Assembly (NCBI GenBank): GCA_934457235.1
Contig: CAKSHT010000030.1
Span: 1-17,341 of the forward strand
Source of the DNA: an uncultured Oscillospiraceae bacterium
GTDB lineage: Bacteria; Bacillota; Clostridia; Oscillospirales; Ruminococcaceae
Reading direction: 5' to 3'
DNA: 17,341 bases
Position numbers and translations under genes: made by a program. The notes under the pieces are model-generated. The model saw only the letters and a list, made by a program, of their open reading frames with translations, ran no database searches and was not told the DNA's origin. Numbering within the stretch: the stretch's first letter is position 1; every line of letters begins with the position of its first letter. Of this stretch, positions 7,601 through 14,532 are shown one piece after another.

Positions 7601-10600
7601 GCGGTGAGCGCGGTATCTGAATAAGCCTGCGGCACCCCGTCAAATTTCACCAGGGAATACACAGTGAAATCCGCCGTGCCCAGGTAAGCCGGGGTATCCG
7701 CAGAGCTGTGCTCAAGGATCACGCCGGATTTGTATCCGATGGACGGCGCGCTGTCCTTTCGCAGCGAGGGATAATACGCGATCCCAGCCGCCTTGTCGTT
7801 CGCCTTTTTTGTCCAGAGCGTGGAATCAAGCCCCATGGTCGTCAGCGCGTCTGCGGAGGTCATCTGTAAGGTCGTGAGCCCCTGCGCCGCTCCCTCAAGG
7901 TCCGCTCCGGCGATTCCCATGGCTTTGCTCGTGTCGGAGTTGTACCAGCAGTTCTTCACGGTGTTATTTTCGCTTCCGCATATTGCGCCAACATTTTCGG
8001 TTCCGGTCACGGTGCCGATGTTTATGCAATCCATGGCCGTTGTTTGGCTTTCGCCGCATATACCGCCGACATTCCTGATGCCGCTTACCGCGTTTCCGTT
8101 AACGCACCGCCCCCTTGTATCTGACGCGTAACCAACGATACCGCCAACATTATTTCTGCCGGTAATACTTCCGTTTTCAGTGATAATATCATACACCCAG
8201 CCCGATACATAGCCGAAAAGTCCGACATTATCAGAATCAGGCAGATCAATTATCAGATTGGATATCTTATGTCCATCTCCGCTGAAAAACGCATAGAATG
8301 GCGTGACTTCGTTTCCTATCGGGGTGATATTTCTTCCTGAAAGGTCGATATCGCTTTGCAGGACGTAGTTTCTGTGCCACATTGCGCTGTTCTGTGTGAG
8401 CTTCTCAAATTCATCTGCCGTGGTTATGGGATTATAATATCGCCAGTCGTCATGATTCAGCGTGAAATAGTTGTACATACGCAGCTCGCCGGACTGCGCC
8501 TTTCCTACGCCTTTAAGGCTGATGAGCGTGTAGTTGTCCGAGCGGTATCTTCCGTTCTCCGTGCCCGTGGTGTAGCTTCCTGTTTCCCAGATGTCGCGGG
8601 AAAAGCCGGATTGCCGACTGGTCAGGTCTTCGGTTTTAACAGGACCGCCAAATTCATTCACCAAGAAAAGATCCTTGGAGTAAAAGCACTTTGTCGAGGG
8701 ACCGGTACCGACAATACCGCCGACATTACTGTTGCCGCATATCTCAGCCATGCTGAAGCTGCTGGAAACGTCGGCGCTGCTTTCCACCGAGCCGCAGATA
8801 CCGCCGACAAAGGAATCGCCGGTCAACATTCCTGTGTTGTAGCAGTTTGCTAATGTGCTTCCATCTGTGCTTTCGCCGCAGACGCCGCCGGTTTTGAGGA
8901 TTCCAGTGACGGCTCCGGTGTTGTAGGACATCTGTACGGTGCCGCTGTTCTTGCCGCAGACGCCGCCTGCCGATTCCTTTCCGGTGATGGGAGCGTTGTT
9001 GTAGCAGCCGATGATGGTTCCCGCGTTCAGACCGCAGATGGAGCCGGTGCAGTTCCCGCCGGATATTTCGCCGCTTTCAATGCCAACGTATGTTATGGTA
9101 CCGGTGTTGTAGCCGAAAAGACCAGTATAGTCCGCAGCAGCAGATATCTTTACGTTGGTCAGTACATTACCGTTGCCGCTGAATTTCCCGCTGAACGGCA
9201 CGGCTTCAGTGCCTATCGGGGAGAACGATCCTCCCGTAAGCTGGATATCTCCGGCAAGGACGTAATTTCCGCCCCACTTCGTATTGTCCACCGCGAGAGC
9301 AAGCAGCTCCTGCCCGGTGCTTATTTCGGTGTAGGAGTCCCAGTCGGGGGAGGCTTCCGTGCCGAAGTTGTAGTATTCAAGCCTTGTTTCTTCCTGCTTC
9401 GCTCCGGCGGGGACAGGGTCGGCGCGGAGAATGGTTTTCTTTCTGCCGGCAACAGTTTCCCTGGCGTATCCCTCCGTCCAGCTTTCCGGCTTGAAAGAGT
9501 TTATTACCTCCTCAGCCGGGGCGCTGCTGGCTGAGCCGCTGACGTCCGCCTTACCGCCTATTGCGGTAAGCCCGCTGCCGCTGCTGTATATGCAGTCTGT
9601 GAAAGAGGAATGGTCGCCGCCGTTTCCGCAGACGCTTCCAAGCGAGCCGCTGCCGCTGACCTTTCCGGTATTCGCGCAGCCGCTGACGCTGGAAACAATT
9701 TCATGACCATTGGATTCGTAGCCGCTTACCGAACCGCAGATACCGCCGATATTTCCGGTTCCGGTGACTTCACCGGAGTTGAAGCAGCCGCTCAACGAGT
9801 TAGAATTTCCTGTGCCGCAGATACCGCCGACGTTTTTCGTGCCGCTGACCGCGCCGGAGTTATAGCAGTTCTTGATTTCACCGCCAGAAGAGCTGCCGCA
9901 CACTCCGCCCGCCTGTTTCGGGCTTTCAACAGTGCCTGAGTTATAGCAGCCGCTTATCTTACCATAACTATAACCGCATACTCCGCCTGTTGTGCGGCCT
10001 TCATCATGTGTTCCCGCAGTGCAGCTTACGCTTCCGGTGTTTCGGCAGGAGATCAGCGTACCTTCGCTGTAAGCGCACACGCCGCCGATTAATCCGATAT
10101 CTCCGATATCACCGCTTACCGAGCAGGAATTCGTGCAGTTTATAAGACTGCCGTTATTTACAACAGCAATTCCGGCAACGCTTTCCTTGCCGTATATTGA
10201 GCCGCCGTCCAGCGTGAGATCTCTGATAACGCTGCCGCTGTTGACCTCGCCGAAAAGCGCCACTTGGGACTTTTCAGGCTCGTTTATGTAAACGTTCTTT
10301 ATGGAATGTCCGTTTCCGCTGAATTTGCCGTAATAGTTCTCTATTATCTTAACGTCCGTCCGGCTTTCAAGGTCGATATCGTTACCGAGGACGTAGTTCT
10401 GGTTCCACTTTGCTTTGTCCGCGCCGATATCCACGAACTGCTGGGCTTCTGTTATAAGCGTGTAGGTGTCCCAGTCCTGATCGGATTCCGTGCCGAAATT
10501 GAACACCTCGCGCTCCATTGCGGCGGGCGCCGCCGGAATGTTCTTAAGCCTTACATAGGTCATCTGAGCCTTGCCGCTGCCGTCCAGGGTTATGCTGCCG

Positions 10601-11607
10601 GATTCCCACAGGTTTTTGTCAAAGTTGTATTTATTGAGAATGCTGCCGCACAGAGCTCCGGTGGGAATACCAGTTACCTCTTTATCACCGCTGGAGGGGC
10701 TGAATACGTCGCTGTTGTAATAGCTGTTTGCTATTCTGGCGTACTCATTTCCGTTTGCGTTATCCGAATGACTGACAGCATAAACCTTTTTTTCTCCGGT
10801 AAGCTCCCCGGCATTTATGCAGAACGTTATGTAATTGAGGTTGATTCCCGCGATACCGCCAATCTGTTCTTTGCCCGTGATACTGCCGCTGTTGAAGCAG
10901 TTTCTGATTTGTGTGTCCCGGTCTGTATTTCCGCAGATACCGCCTATATAGGAATTTGCGGTGATATCCCCCATATTCAGGCAGCCGTAAATCGTTCCGG
11001 TGCTGTACCCACAGATACCGCCGACATATTTTCCGCCCTCGGTGCTTCCGGTAATGTCCGCCGAATTCCAGCAGTTTTCGATGGTTCCGGTGCTGTATCC
11101 GCATATCGCTCCGGTTCTTTCAGCACTGCCGATACTAATGTTTCCGTTCTCAATGCCGAGATTCCTTATTGTGCCGGAGGAACAGCCGAAAAGTCCCTGG
11201 CCGTCCAGTCCGGCGGTAAGTTTCAGCCCGGATATTTTGTGATTATTTCCGTCAAATGTTCCGGCGAAAGGCTTCGTAACAGTGCCGCCGCCTGTCTCGC
11301 GCTCTCCTATGCCTATGGGAGCCCACTCGCTGCCCGACAGGTCAAGGTCATCCCCAAGCTCAAAATACTTCCCCTGATATGTTTCACCGCCGTTCACCCG
11401 CTCCGCCAGTAACGCAAGCTGCTCCGCCGTTTTTATGATGTACGGGTTGGAGCTGTCTCCGTTACCGCCTTCAAAGCTCTCGGCGGCTGTTCCGTCCCAC
11501 ATTGCGGCAGCCGATGTCCCGAACCTTGGGTTTATGACGAACAGCGCCGCTATCAGCGCTATAATTGCAAGACCCGCAGTCAGCAGCTGCGTTTTTTTTG
11601 CTGTCAT
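4618..11607 (-). CDS. Giant exported GLUG-repeat protein with dockerin, 2329 aa
   Basis: A very large extracellular protein. Signal peptide at residues 1-35 (KK, then LLTAGLAIIALIAALFV, cut near SAAA). Four homologous modules follow at about 54-370, 371-745, 746-1047 and 1048-1290. Each opens with a YVLxxDIDL / FSGxGHxI segment followed by GLUG-type repeats. About 18 copies of GG(I/V)CG are seen, usually paired with a C-x-N-x-G turn; these probably form beta-solenoids. Residues about 1290-1925 are immunoglobulin-like units of the MBG type (LKYNGAAKEAKI, ... YYRDGI). About 1929-2080 is a CxxC-rich segment with TGHTPGK and AGHKW. A Gly/Ser/Pro linker and a globular domain lead to a type I dockerin (2274-2329) with two calcium loops, DFSNDGILNAFD and DFNSDSVMNALD; the second lacks the usual Gly. 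It should bind a cohesin on a scaffold or the cell surface. The ligand is unknown. AGGAGGTAAT precedes the ATG; promoter at 11687-11715. Confidence 0.9.
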   Translation of the reverse strand: MTAKKTQLLTAGLAIIALIAALFVINPRFGTSAAAMWDGTAAESFEGGNGDSSNPYIIKTAEQLALLAERVNGGETYQGKYFELGDDLDLSGSEWAPIGIGERETGGGTVTKPFAGTFDGNNHKISGLKLTAGLDGQGLFGCSSGTIRNLGIENGNISIGSAERTGAICGYSTGTIENCWNSADITGSTEGGKYVGGICGYSTGTIYGCLNMGDITANSYIGGICGNTDRDTQIRNCFNSGSITGKEQIGGIAGINLNYITFCINAGELTGEKKVYAVSHSDNANGNEYARIANSYYNSDVFSPSSGDKEVTGIPTGALCGSILNKYNFDKNLWESGSITLDGSGKAQMTYVRLKNIPAAPAAMEREVFNFGTESDQDWDTYTLITEAQQFVDIGADKAKWNQNYVLGNDIDLESRTDVKIIENYYGKFSGNGHSIKNVYINEPEKSQVALFGEVNSGSVIRDLTLDGGSIYGKESVAGIAVVNNGSLINCTNSCSVSGDIGDIGLIGGVCAYSEGTLISCRNTGSVSCTAGTHDEGRTTGGVCGYSYGKISGCYNSGTVESPKQAGGVCGSSSGGEIKNCYNSGAVSGTKNVGGICGTGNSNSLSGCFNSGEVTGTGNIGGICGSVSGYESNGHEIVSSVSGCANTGKVSGSGSLGSVCGNGGDHSSFTDCIYSSGSGLTAIGGKADVSGSASSAPAEEVINSFKPESWTEGYARETVAGRKKTILRADPVPAGAKQEETRLEYYNFGTEASPDWDSYTEISTGQELLALAVDNTKWGGNYVLAGDIQLTGGSFSPIGTEAVPFSGKFSGNGNVLTNVKISAAADYTGLFGYNTGTITYVGIESGEISGGNCTGSICGLNAGTIIGCYNNAPITGKESAGGVCGKNSGTVQMSYNTGAVTGILKTGGVCGESTDGSTLANCYNTGMLTGDSFVGGICGSVESSADVSSSFSMAEICGNSNVGGIVGTGPSTKCFYSKDLFLVNEFGGPVKTEDLTSRQSGFSRDIWETGSYTTGTENGRYRSDNYTLISLKGVGKAQSGELRMYNYFTLNHDDWRYYNPITTADEFEKLTQNSAMWHRNYVLQSDIDLSGRNITPIGNEVTPFYAFFSGDGHKISNLIIDLPDSDNVGLFGYVSGWVYDIITENGSITGRNNVGGIVGYASDTRGRCVNGNAVSGIRNVGGICGESQTTAMDCINIGTVTGTENVGAICGSENNTVKNCWYNSDTSKAMGIAGADLEGAAQGLTTLQMTSADALTTMGLDSTLWTKKANDKAAGIAYYPSLRKDSAPSIGYKSGVILEHSSADTPAYLGTADFTVYSLVKFDGVPQAYSDTALTAGSGSFTVTLNDKEVVAAALPDGAKTNDTITAHPAAGDNCRFVLNYSGADSSFIADTSADCTVNVEKLALTAADLEFAPPSDLKYNGAAKEAKIAVKSGITGAEDITLKYYRDGIESDPVIPGTYTVTADIAEGDNYKAAVLSGGWEFTIVKGNITADMFTFTTPEDCRYNGEGKPVSVTVNDGAEGVGKITLHYLSSTSGEISVPVKPETITVLIDVAEGEYYSAANGIGGWLYTIYYGTPCADDFIFHAPTDTEYTGLPLAAAVEARGFSDGSETGLGEITAVKYYLDGVTAEPTAPGTYTVKIDVAKGECYLAASDVASPDWTFTITPAALTASGSGTASGTFGDSLGSLSVSGLKAMLGTDEIPGRWALSGGDIPNVGDTGKYTAEFTADVHPEYYMPLTADVTLDIAKAQAPAAADIALCCNWSSSEEKSVSLGGLPENTGEIRPASIAVTDVNGILAADSARYSDGKLFFTLGVNTAESIGNTAEITVNLPTQNYTDFTFRITVTLAAKGDQQAPAQSDFRLELTSSGSDITAEIVTGLSGVEFSFDGSDWGAENAAPVGHDELVTGYIRFAETDSLNPSQAVSLTLKSGHGELTRHDRSEPDCISYGNAEYWECGLCARYFLDEAGTQETALQNVVLAKTGHTPGKAVRENEIPASCTVDGSYNEVTYCTVCSEKLSTERRTVPAAGHKWSEKYGSDKSGHWHICETCDAVSDIENHVSGGTATYAKPELCTVCGYEISPRKTSTGGNSSGGTARPSRPAAATETQPGINGVQKSWADIAADLMKQGGVSAVISLNGETTVPADVIRAIADSRIKAEFIIDSIKSWIIDGTAIKSASAADFTVLPGNSDRSGLRGVFGADLKISGTGIPAELKLTFRREFAGQFANVYRLTDGGLEFHCCARIAGDGTAAIPGAYTGGEYVVMVCEYSDLPGDFSNDGILNAFDAAMILKDIVGDSKGENPCMADFNSDSVMNALDASAILRVIVAE
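7738..11450 (-). repeat. Four tandem GLUG modules (internal repeat)
   Basis: At the DNA level, variants of CCGCAGATACCGCCGAC (the complement of GG(I/V)CG codons) recur throughout. Larger homologous blocks start near 11450, 10500, 9375 and 8470 going down the minus strand. The first lines of modules 2 and 3 are closest (FGTESDQDWDTYT against FGTEASPDWDSYT), suggesting the most recent duplication. Copies have diverged enough that simple slippage is unlikely. Confidence 0.75.
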
Positions 11608-11686
11608 GAAATTACCTCCTGTAAACTGTTTTTCTGTCTATGCGCGGATATTCACCGCCAAACCAATATTATGCAATACTACTATT

Positions 11687-11715
11687 ATTATAGTTGAGAG
11701 ATCATGATTTGTCAA
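11687..11715 (-). promoter_or_regulatory. Perfect consensus promoter of the giant gene
   Basis: On the minus strand TTGACA (11715-11710), 17 bases, TATAAT (11692-11687). Both boxes match sigma-A consensus exactly. The predicted start is near 11680, giving a leader of about 73 bases before ATG 11607. The ribosome site AGGAGGT lies at 11614-11620. Confidence 0.85.
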
Positions 11716-11800
11716 TGGAGCTGTTATGCTGTTTCGGAATATGTCCGGAATTATTTCAGAAAAAAGAAACGGGAACCTTTTACAATTCCTGCCAAACTCA

Positions 11801-11881
11801 ATCGGTTCAGCAGGAAAGGCAGTCATCACCGCCAGGGCATTCAGCGGCGTTAAGACTACGGTCACTATAACGGTGAAATGA
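11801..11881 (+). pseudogene. Remnant of an Ig-like (Big_2-type) C-terminus
   Basis: The frame ends SAGKAVITARAFSGVKTT, then VTITVK and TGA at 11879-11881. This is the pattern of the last strands of a Big_2 domain (G-x-A-x-ITA ... G-V-K-x-T-x-T-V-x-V). The frame can be followed up to ATG 11726, but the part before about 11800 is not domain-like. A terminator follows at 11899, as at the end of a real gene. It is probably the 3' stump of a second surface-protein gene on the plus strand. Confidence 0.45.
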
Positions 11882-11898
11882 CCGCCAGACCAAAGCCA

Positions 11899-11925
11899 CC
11901 GCCACTCCGCACGGAGCGCGGTTTT
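11899..11925 (+). terminator. Terminator after the Ig-like remnant
   Basis: CCGC-CA-CTCCG (11899-11909), loop CA, CGGAG-C-GCGG (11912-11921), then TTTT. The stem is 9 bp with a small internal loop. Confidence 0.5.
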
Positions 11926-12122
11926 ATGCTCAATAAGCGCTAAAAAGGGGTGTGGGTTGGGATAGAAAAATGGTCTTTGTGCGGTGTTGCCCTAAGAGTT
12001 TCTCCCCCACAGTTTCATACTTGAAGCCCCTGCGTGGATTTATTTCCGATCGGGTAATGTGCTGTATACTCACAAGCCAGAAATTCCTGTAAATCCGAAC
12101 ACTATAATGACGCCGGACGTAT
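11926..12122. other. Non-coding right end of the element
   Basis: No ORF with protein-like content is seen on either strand. The last 50 bases carry the inverted arm motif (ACTATAATGA at 12101-12110) and GAAATTCCTGTAAAT (12080-12094), which recurs outside the element at 12577-12591. Confidence 0.5.
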
Positions 12123-12140
12123 ACTTACGGCCCGCCGCTT
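12086..12140. other. attR (right junction of the element)
   Basis: Element side: GTAAATC, five bases, ACTATAATGA (12101-12110), then 12 bases to the proposed core AC at 12123-12124. Host side: TTACGGCCCGCCG, coding for YGPP. The spacing from core to arm motif is 12 here and 13 at attL. The reconstructed attB would be GGGGTACACTTACGGCCC, which is itself partly palindromic around the AC (TAC--CCC arms). Confidence 0.75.
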
Positions 12141-12545
12141 GCAGTATCACCTATAAATGAGGTGCGCCGGGTGCTGGATTACGCTGTGACTGAGATCCCG
12201 CCTGAAAAGATACTGATGGGCATGCCGAATTACGGCTATGACTGGACTCTGCCGTTTATGCGCGGAACACCTGCGCAGAGCATTGGACTCACCGCCGCCG
12301 TGGAGCTTGCGCAGAGATACGGCGTGGATATCCAGTATGATGAGCGGGCGCAGGCACCATATTTCAACTACACGGACAATGGAACTCGGCATGTCGTGTG
12401 GTTCGACGACCCGCGCAGCATAGACGCCAAGTTACGGCTCATCGACGAATACGGACTTGCGGGCGCCAGCTGGTGGACGGTAAACAGGTGCTATGTTCCG
12501 GGATTCCTCGTTCAACAGAATTTATACGATATCGTCAAGCTATAA
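12125..12545 (+). pseudogene. sleL: 3' part of split SleL/YaaH-type spore hydrolase
   Basis: Continuation of the gene broken at 2305. In the restored frame it reads TYGPPLAVSPINEVRRVLDY, then KILMGMPNYGYDWTLPF, the end of the GH18 barrel in SleL/YaaH enzymes, and ends YDIVKL before TAA at 12543-12545. There is no ribosome site or good start for separate translation; a GTG at 12162 is the first start-like codon. The frame is fully open and conserved motifs are intact, which argues against long-term decay. Joined to 1455-2305 it gives 423 residues, close to the roughly 430 typical of the family. A 12-bp hairpin follows. Confidence 0.9.
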
Positions 12546-12547
12546 TA

Positions 12548-12579
12548 TTCAGCCCGCTGTGATGCCGCAGCGGGCTGAA
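12548..12579 (+). terminator. Hairpin after the SleL-type gene
   Basis: Perfect 12-bp stem TTCAGCCCGCTG / CAGCGGGCTGAA with an 8-base loop, 2 bases after the stop codon. There is no strong T-run on the plus side (ATTCCTG), so it may act mainly as an RNA-end stabiliser or a weak terminator. Confidence 0.6.
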
Positions 12580-12634
12580 ATTCCTGTAAATGGTGTGCCG
12601 GAGAATAAAAAACTGTCAAAATCGCTTAAAACTA

Positions 12635-12663
12635 TTGACAATTTGTCAGATAAAGCGTATCAT
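12635..12663 (+). promoter_or_regulatory. Promoter of the NhaC gene with overlapping palindrome
   Basis: TTGACA (12635-12640), 17 bases, TATCAT (12658-12663). The -35 overlaps a palindrome TGACAA-T-TTGTCA (12636-12648), a possible repressor operator. The leader is about 27 bases. Confidence 0.65.
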
Positions 12664-12696
12664 ATAAATACAGACTTTAAAAAAGGGAGAAGTTCC

Positions 12697-14325
12697 ATGA
12701 AAAAACACATCGGAAAAATCATCACAGGATTGTTTATCCTGGCATTCCTGATAGGCTGCTTCATACAGGCACCGATAACAGAGGCTGTAGGCTCTCTGTG
12801 GTCGCTGCTTCCGCCGGTCATTGCCATCGGTCTGGCGCTTATCACCAAGGAGGTCTATTCGTCGCTGTTCATCGGTATTCTGACCGGCGGCGTGATAGCC
12901 GCGATATCCGCAGGCACAGGATTTGAGGGTATGTTCACCGTCGTTATACAGGACGGACTTATCGCAAATCTCGCGGACTCATACAATGTGGGAATACTGG
13001 TGTTCCTGGTCGTGCTGGGAGTTATCGTTGTTCTCATGAACAAGGCGGGCGGAAGCCGCGCTTACGGAGAGTGGGCGGCGGCTCACATAAAGACCCGCAG
13101 GGGAGCGCAGCTTTCCACGTTCCTGCTGGGCGTGCTTATCTTCGTTGATGATTACTTCAACTGTCTGACGGTAGGCTCTGTAATGCGCCCCGTAACGGAC
13201 AAGCATAACGTTTCACGTTCCAAGCTGGCGTACCTTATCGATGCAACGGCGGCTCCGGTATGCATTATCGCGCCGATATCATCCTGGGCGGCTGCGGTAA
13301 GCGGTACGGTCGAGGGTGTAAACGGAATAAGCCTGTTTATCAGCACTATTCCGTATAACCTGTACGCGCTCCTTACCATCATGATGGTAATATTTATGGC
13401 TTCGGCTGATATGGATTTCGGTCCGATGAAGAAGCACGAGGACAACGCCCGCAACGGCGACCTCTTTACCACCAGAAACAAGATCTATGAGGACGACGAC
13501 CAGCCTATCCGCTCAAAGGGCAAGGTTATTGACCTTATTCTTCCGGTAATTATTCTGATAATGCTCTGCGTTATTGGTATGATCTACACCGGCGGATTTT
13601 TCAGCGGAACCAGCTTCATTGACGCGTTCGCAGGCTGTGATGCTGCGTTCGGTTTGTCCCTTGGCTCTGTCGGCGCGCTTATCCTCATCATTATTTACTA
13701 CCTGGTGCGCGGAGTCCTGAAGTTCACGGAGTGCATGGATTCCATTGCGGCAGGATTCAAGCAGATGGTTCCAGCAATTCTTATCCTTACATTCGCATGG
13801 ACATTAAAGACGATGACAAACCAGCTGGAAGCAGGCGCATTTGTTTCCGGAATCGTTGAGAGTGCTACTGCGCTTCATATCCTGCTGCCGCTGATACTGT
13901 TCGTAGTTGCTATCGGACTTGCATTTGCCACCGGAACTTCCTGGGGTACGTTCGGCATACTTATCCCGATAGTTACCAGTGTGTTCAGCCAGGAGCTGGC
14001 TTCTGTTGCAGACAGCGGTGAGATCCCGCAGATGGTCATTGTGTGCATTTCCGCATGCCTGGCAGGTGCAGTCTGCGGAGACCACTGTTCTCCGATATCT
14101 GATACGACTATAATGGCTTCCACAGGAGCGCAGTGCGACCATGTAAATCATGTATCCACGCAGCTTCCTTATGCTATGACCGTTGCTGCGGTGTGCGCTG
14201 TCGGGTATGTTATTGCAGGCTTTGTGCAGAATGTTTTCGTGGTTCTTGGTGCTTCACTGGTGCTCATGTTCGTCGTGCTATTTGTGATAAAGGCTCTCAC
14301 GAACCGCAGAAAGGCTGACAAATAA
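12697..14325 (+). CDS. nhaC: NhaC-family Na+/H+ antiporter, 542 aa
   Basis: An inner-membrane cation/proton antiporter of the NhaC superfamily. Members exchange Na+ for H+, or couple this to organic acids or amino acids; the substrate here cannot be read from sequence. Start ATG 12697, preceded by AAAAGGGAGAA; a longer frame upstream lacks a ribosome site and reads through the promoter. Hydrophobic helices fill the protein. Family marks: SLWSLLPPVIAIGLALITKE (33-52), FVDDYFNCLTVGSVMRPVTD (149-168), DATAAPVCIIAPISSWAA (182-199), and near residue 460 CGDHCSPISDTTIMAS, which carries the charged residues expected in the transport path. The cytosolic loop with KKHEDNARNGD lies mid-protein. It has its own promoter and is not part of the spore gene unit upstream. 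Confidence 0.9.
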   Translation: MKKHIGKIITGLFILAFLIGCFIQAPITEAVGSLWSLLPPVIAIGLALITKEVYSSLFIGILTGGVIAAISAGTGFEGMFTVVIQDGLIANLADSYNVGILVFLVVLGVIVVLMNKAGGSRAYGEWAAAHIKTRRGAQLSTFLLGVLIFVDDYFNCLTVGSVMRPVTDKHNVSRSKLAYLIDATAAPVCIIAPISSWAAAVSGTVEGVNGISLFISTIPYNLYALLTIMMVIFMASADMDFGPMKKHEDNARNGDLFTTRNKIYEDDDQPIRSKGKVIDLILPVIILIMLCVIGMIYTGGFFSGTSFIDAFAGCDAAFGLSLGSVGALILIIIYYLVRGVLKFTECMDSIAAGFKQMVPAILILTFAWTLKTMTNQLEAGAFVSGIVESATALHILLPLILFVVAIGLAFATGTSWGTFGILIPIVTSVFSQELASVADSGEIPQMVIVCISACLAGAVCGDHCSPISDTTIMASTGAQCDHVNHVSTQLPYAMTVAAVCAVGYVIAGFVQNVFVVLGASLVLMFVVLFVIKALTNRRKADK

Positions 14326-14345
14326 AGAGTTGGTTTAGCATAAAA

Positions 14346-14375
14346 GTATCGCCCCTGTATTCACAGGGGCGATAC
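14346..14375 (-). terminator. Hairpin, T-run on the minus side
   Basis: GTATCGCCCCTGT / ACAGGGGCGATAC, a perfect 13-bp stem with loop ATTC (on the plus strand). The minus strand continues TTTTATG, so it would stop minus-strand transcripts of the EamA gene. On the plus strand it lies 20 bases after the NhaC stop but lacks a T-run. Confidence 0.65.
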
Positions 14376-14532
14376 AATCTGTTGATAAATACTGGCGCAT
14401 AAAATTATGTAGGAGCGGATTAAAAATCCATATTGCGCATTCCAAAACGGTGCTCTTATTTTTCGCATATATCGGAAATCACGAACATAATATATTCATT
14501 ATCTGCCACGGCAAAACACGGCGTGAAGACGT

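Larger units (their letters stand above)
2304..12124. mobile_element. Serine-integrase element inserted in the sleL-type gene
   Basis: The element is about 9.82 kb, bounded by the two halves of one gene. Left junction GGGGTACACATAATG and right junction ACGTATACTTACGG share GTA-AC--TA in register. The AC at 2304-2305 and 12123-12124 is the best core. Cargo: a 66-aa ORF, a large serine recombinase, a 2329-aa GLUG/dockerin protein, and three gene remnants. There are no phage structural, replication or conjugation genes, so the element is mobile only by its integrase, or is a domesticated intervening sequence. Excision at any of the shared positions restores the same residues (GYTYGPP), so removal is scarless for the host gene. 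Confidence 0.9.

Noticed and set aside
7900..11300. Regularly spaced similar units, at first CRISPR-like
   Set aside because: The periodic units are protein-coding GLUG repeats with divergent copies, and the whole stretch is one open frame of 2329 residues.
10264..11412. 382-codon plus-strand open frame opposite the giant gene
   Set aside because: It is a shadow of the GLUG repeats: the repeated Gly/Ser/Thr/Cys codons leave antisense frames open. It has no ribosome site and low-complexity Ala/Val content.
12103..12108. TATAAT in the right arm as a promoter for the 3' half of the sleL-type gene
   Set aside because: No -35 box 17 bases upstream, and the 3' half has no ribosome site or usable start. 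The bases are explained by the inverted arm motif.
2304..12124. A prophage
   Set aside because: No capsid, tail, portal, terminase, lysis or replication genes are present in the 9.8 kb.
12493..12696. N-terminal extension of the NhaC gene from 12493
   Set aside because: The extension crosses the end of the sleL-type gene, a hairpin and the promoter at 12635. ATG 12697 has the ribosome site and matches the family start.
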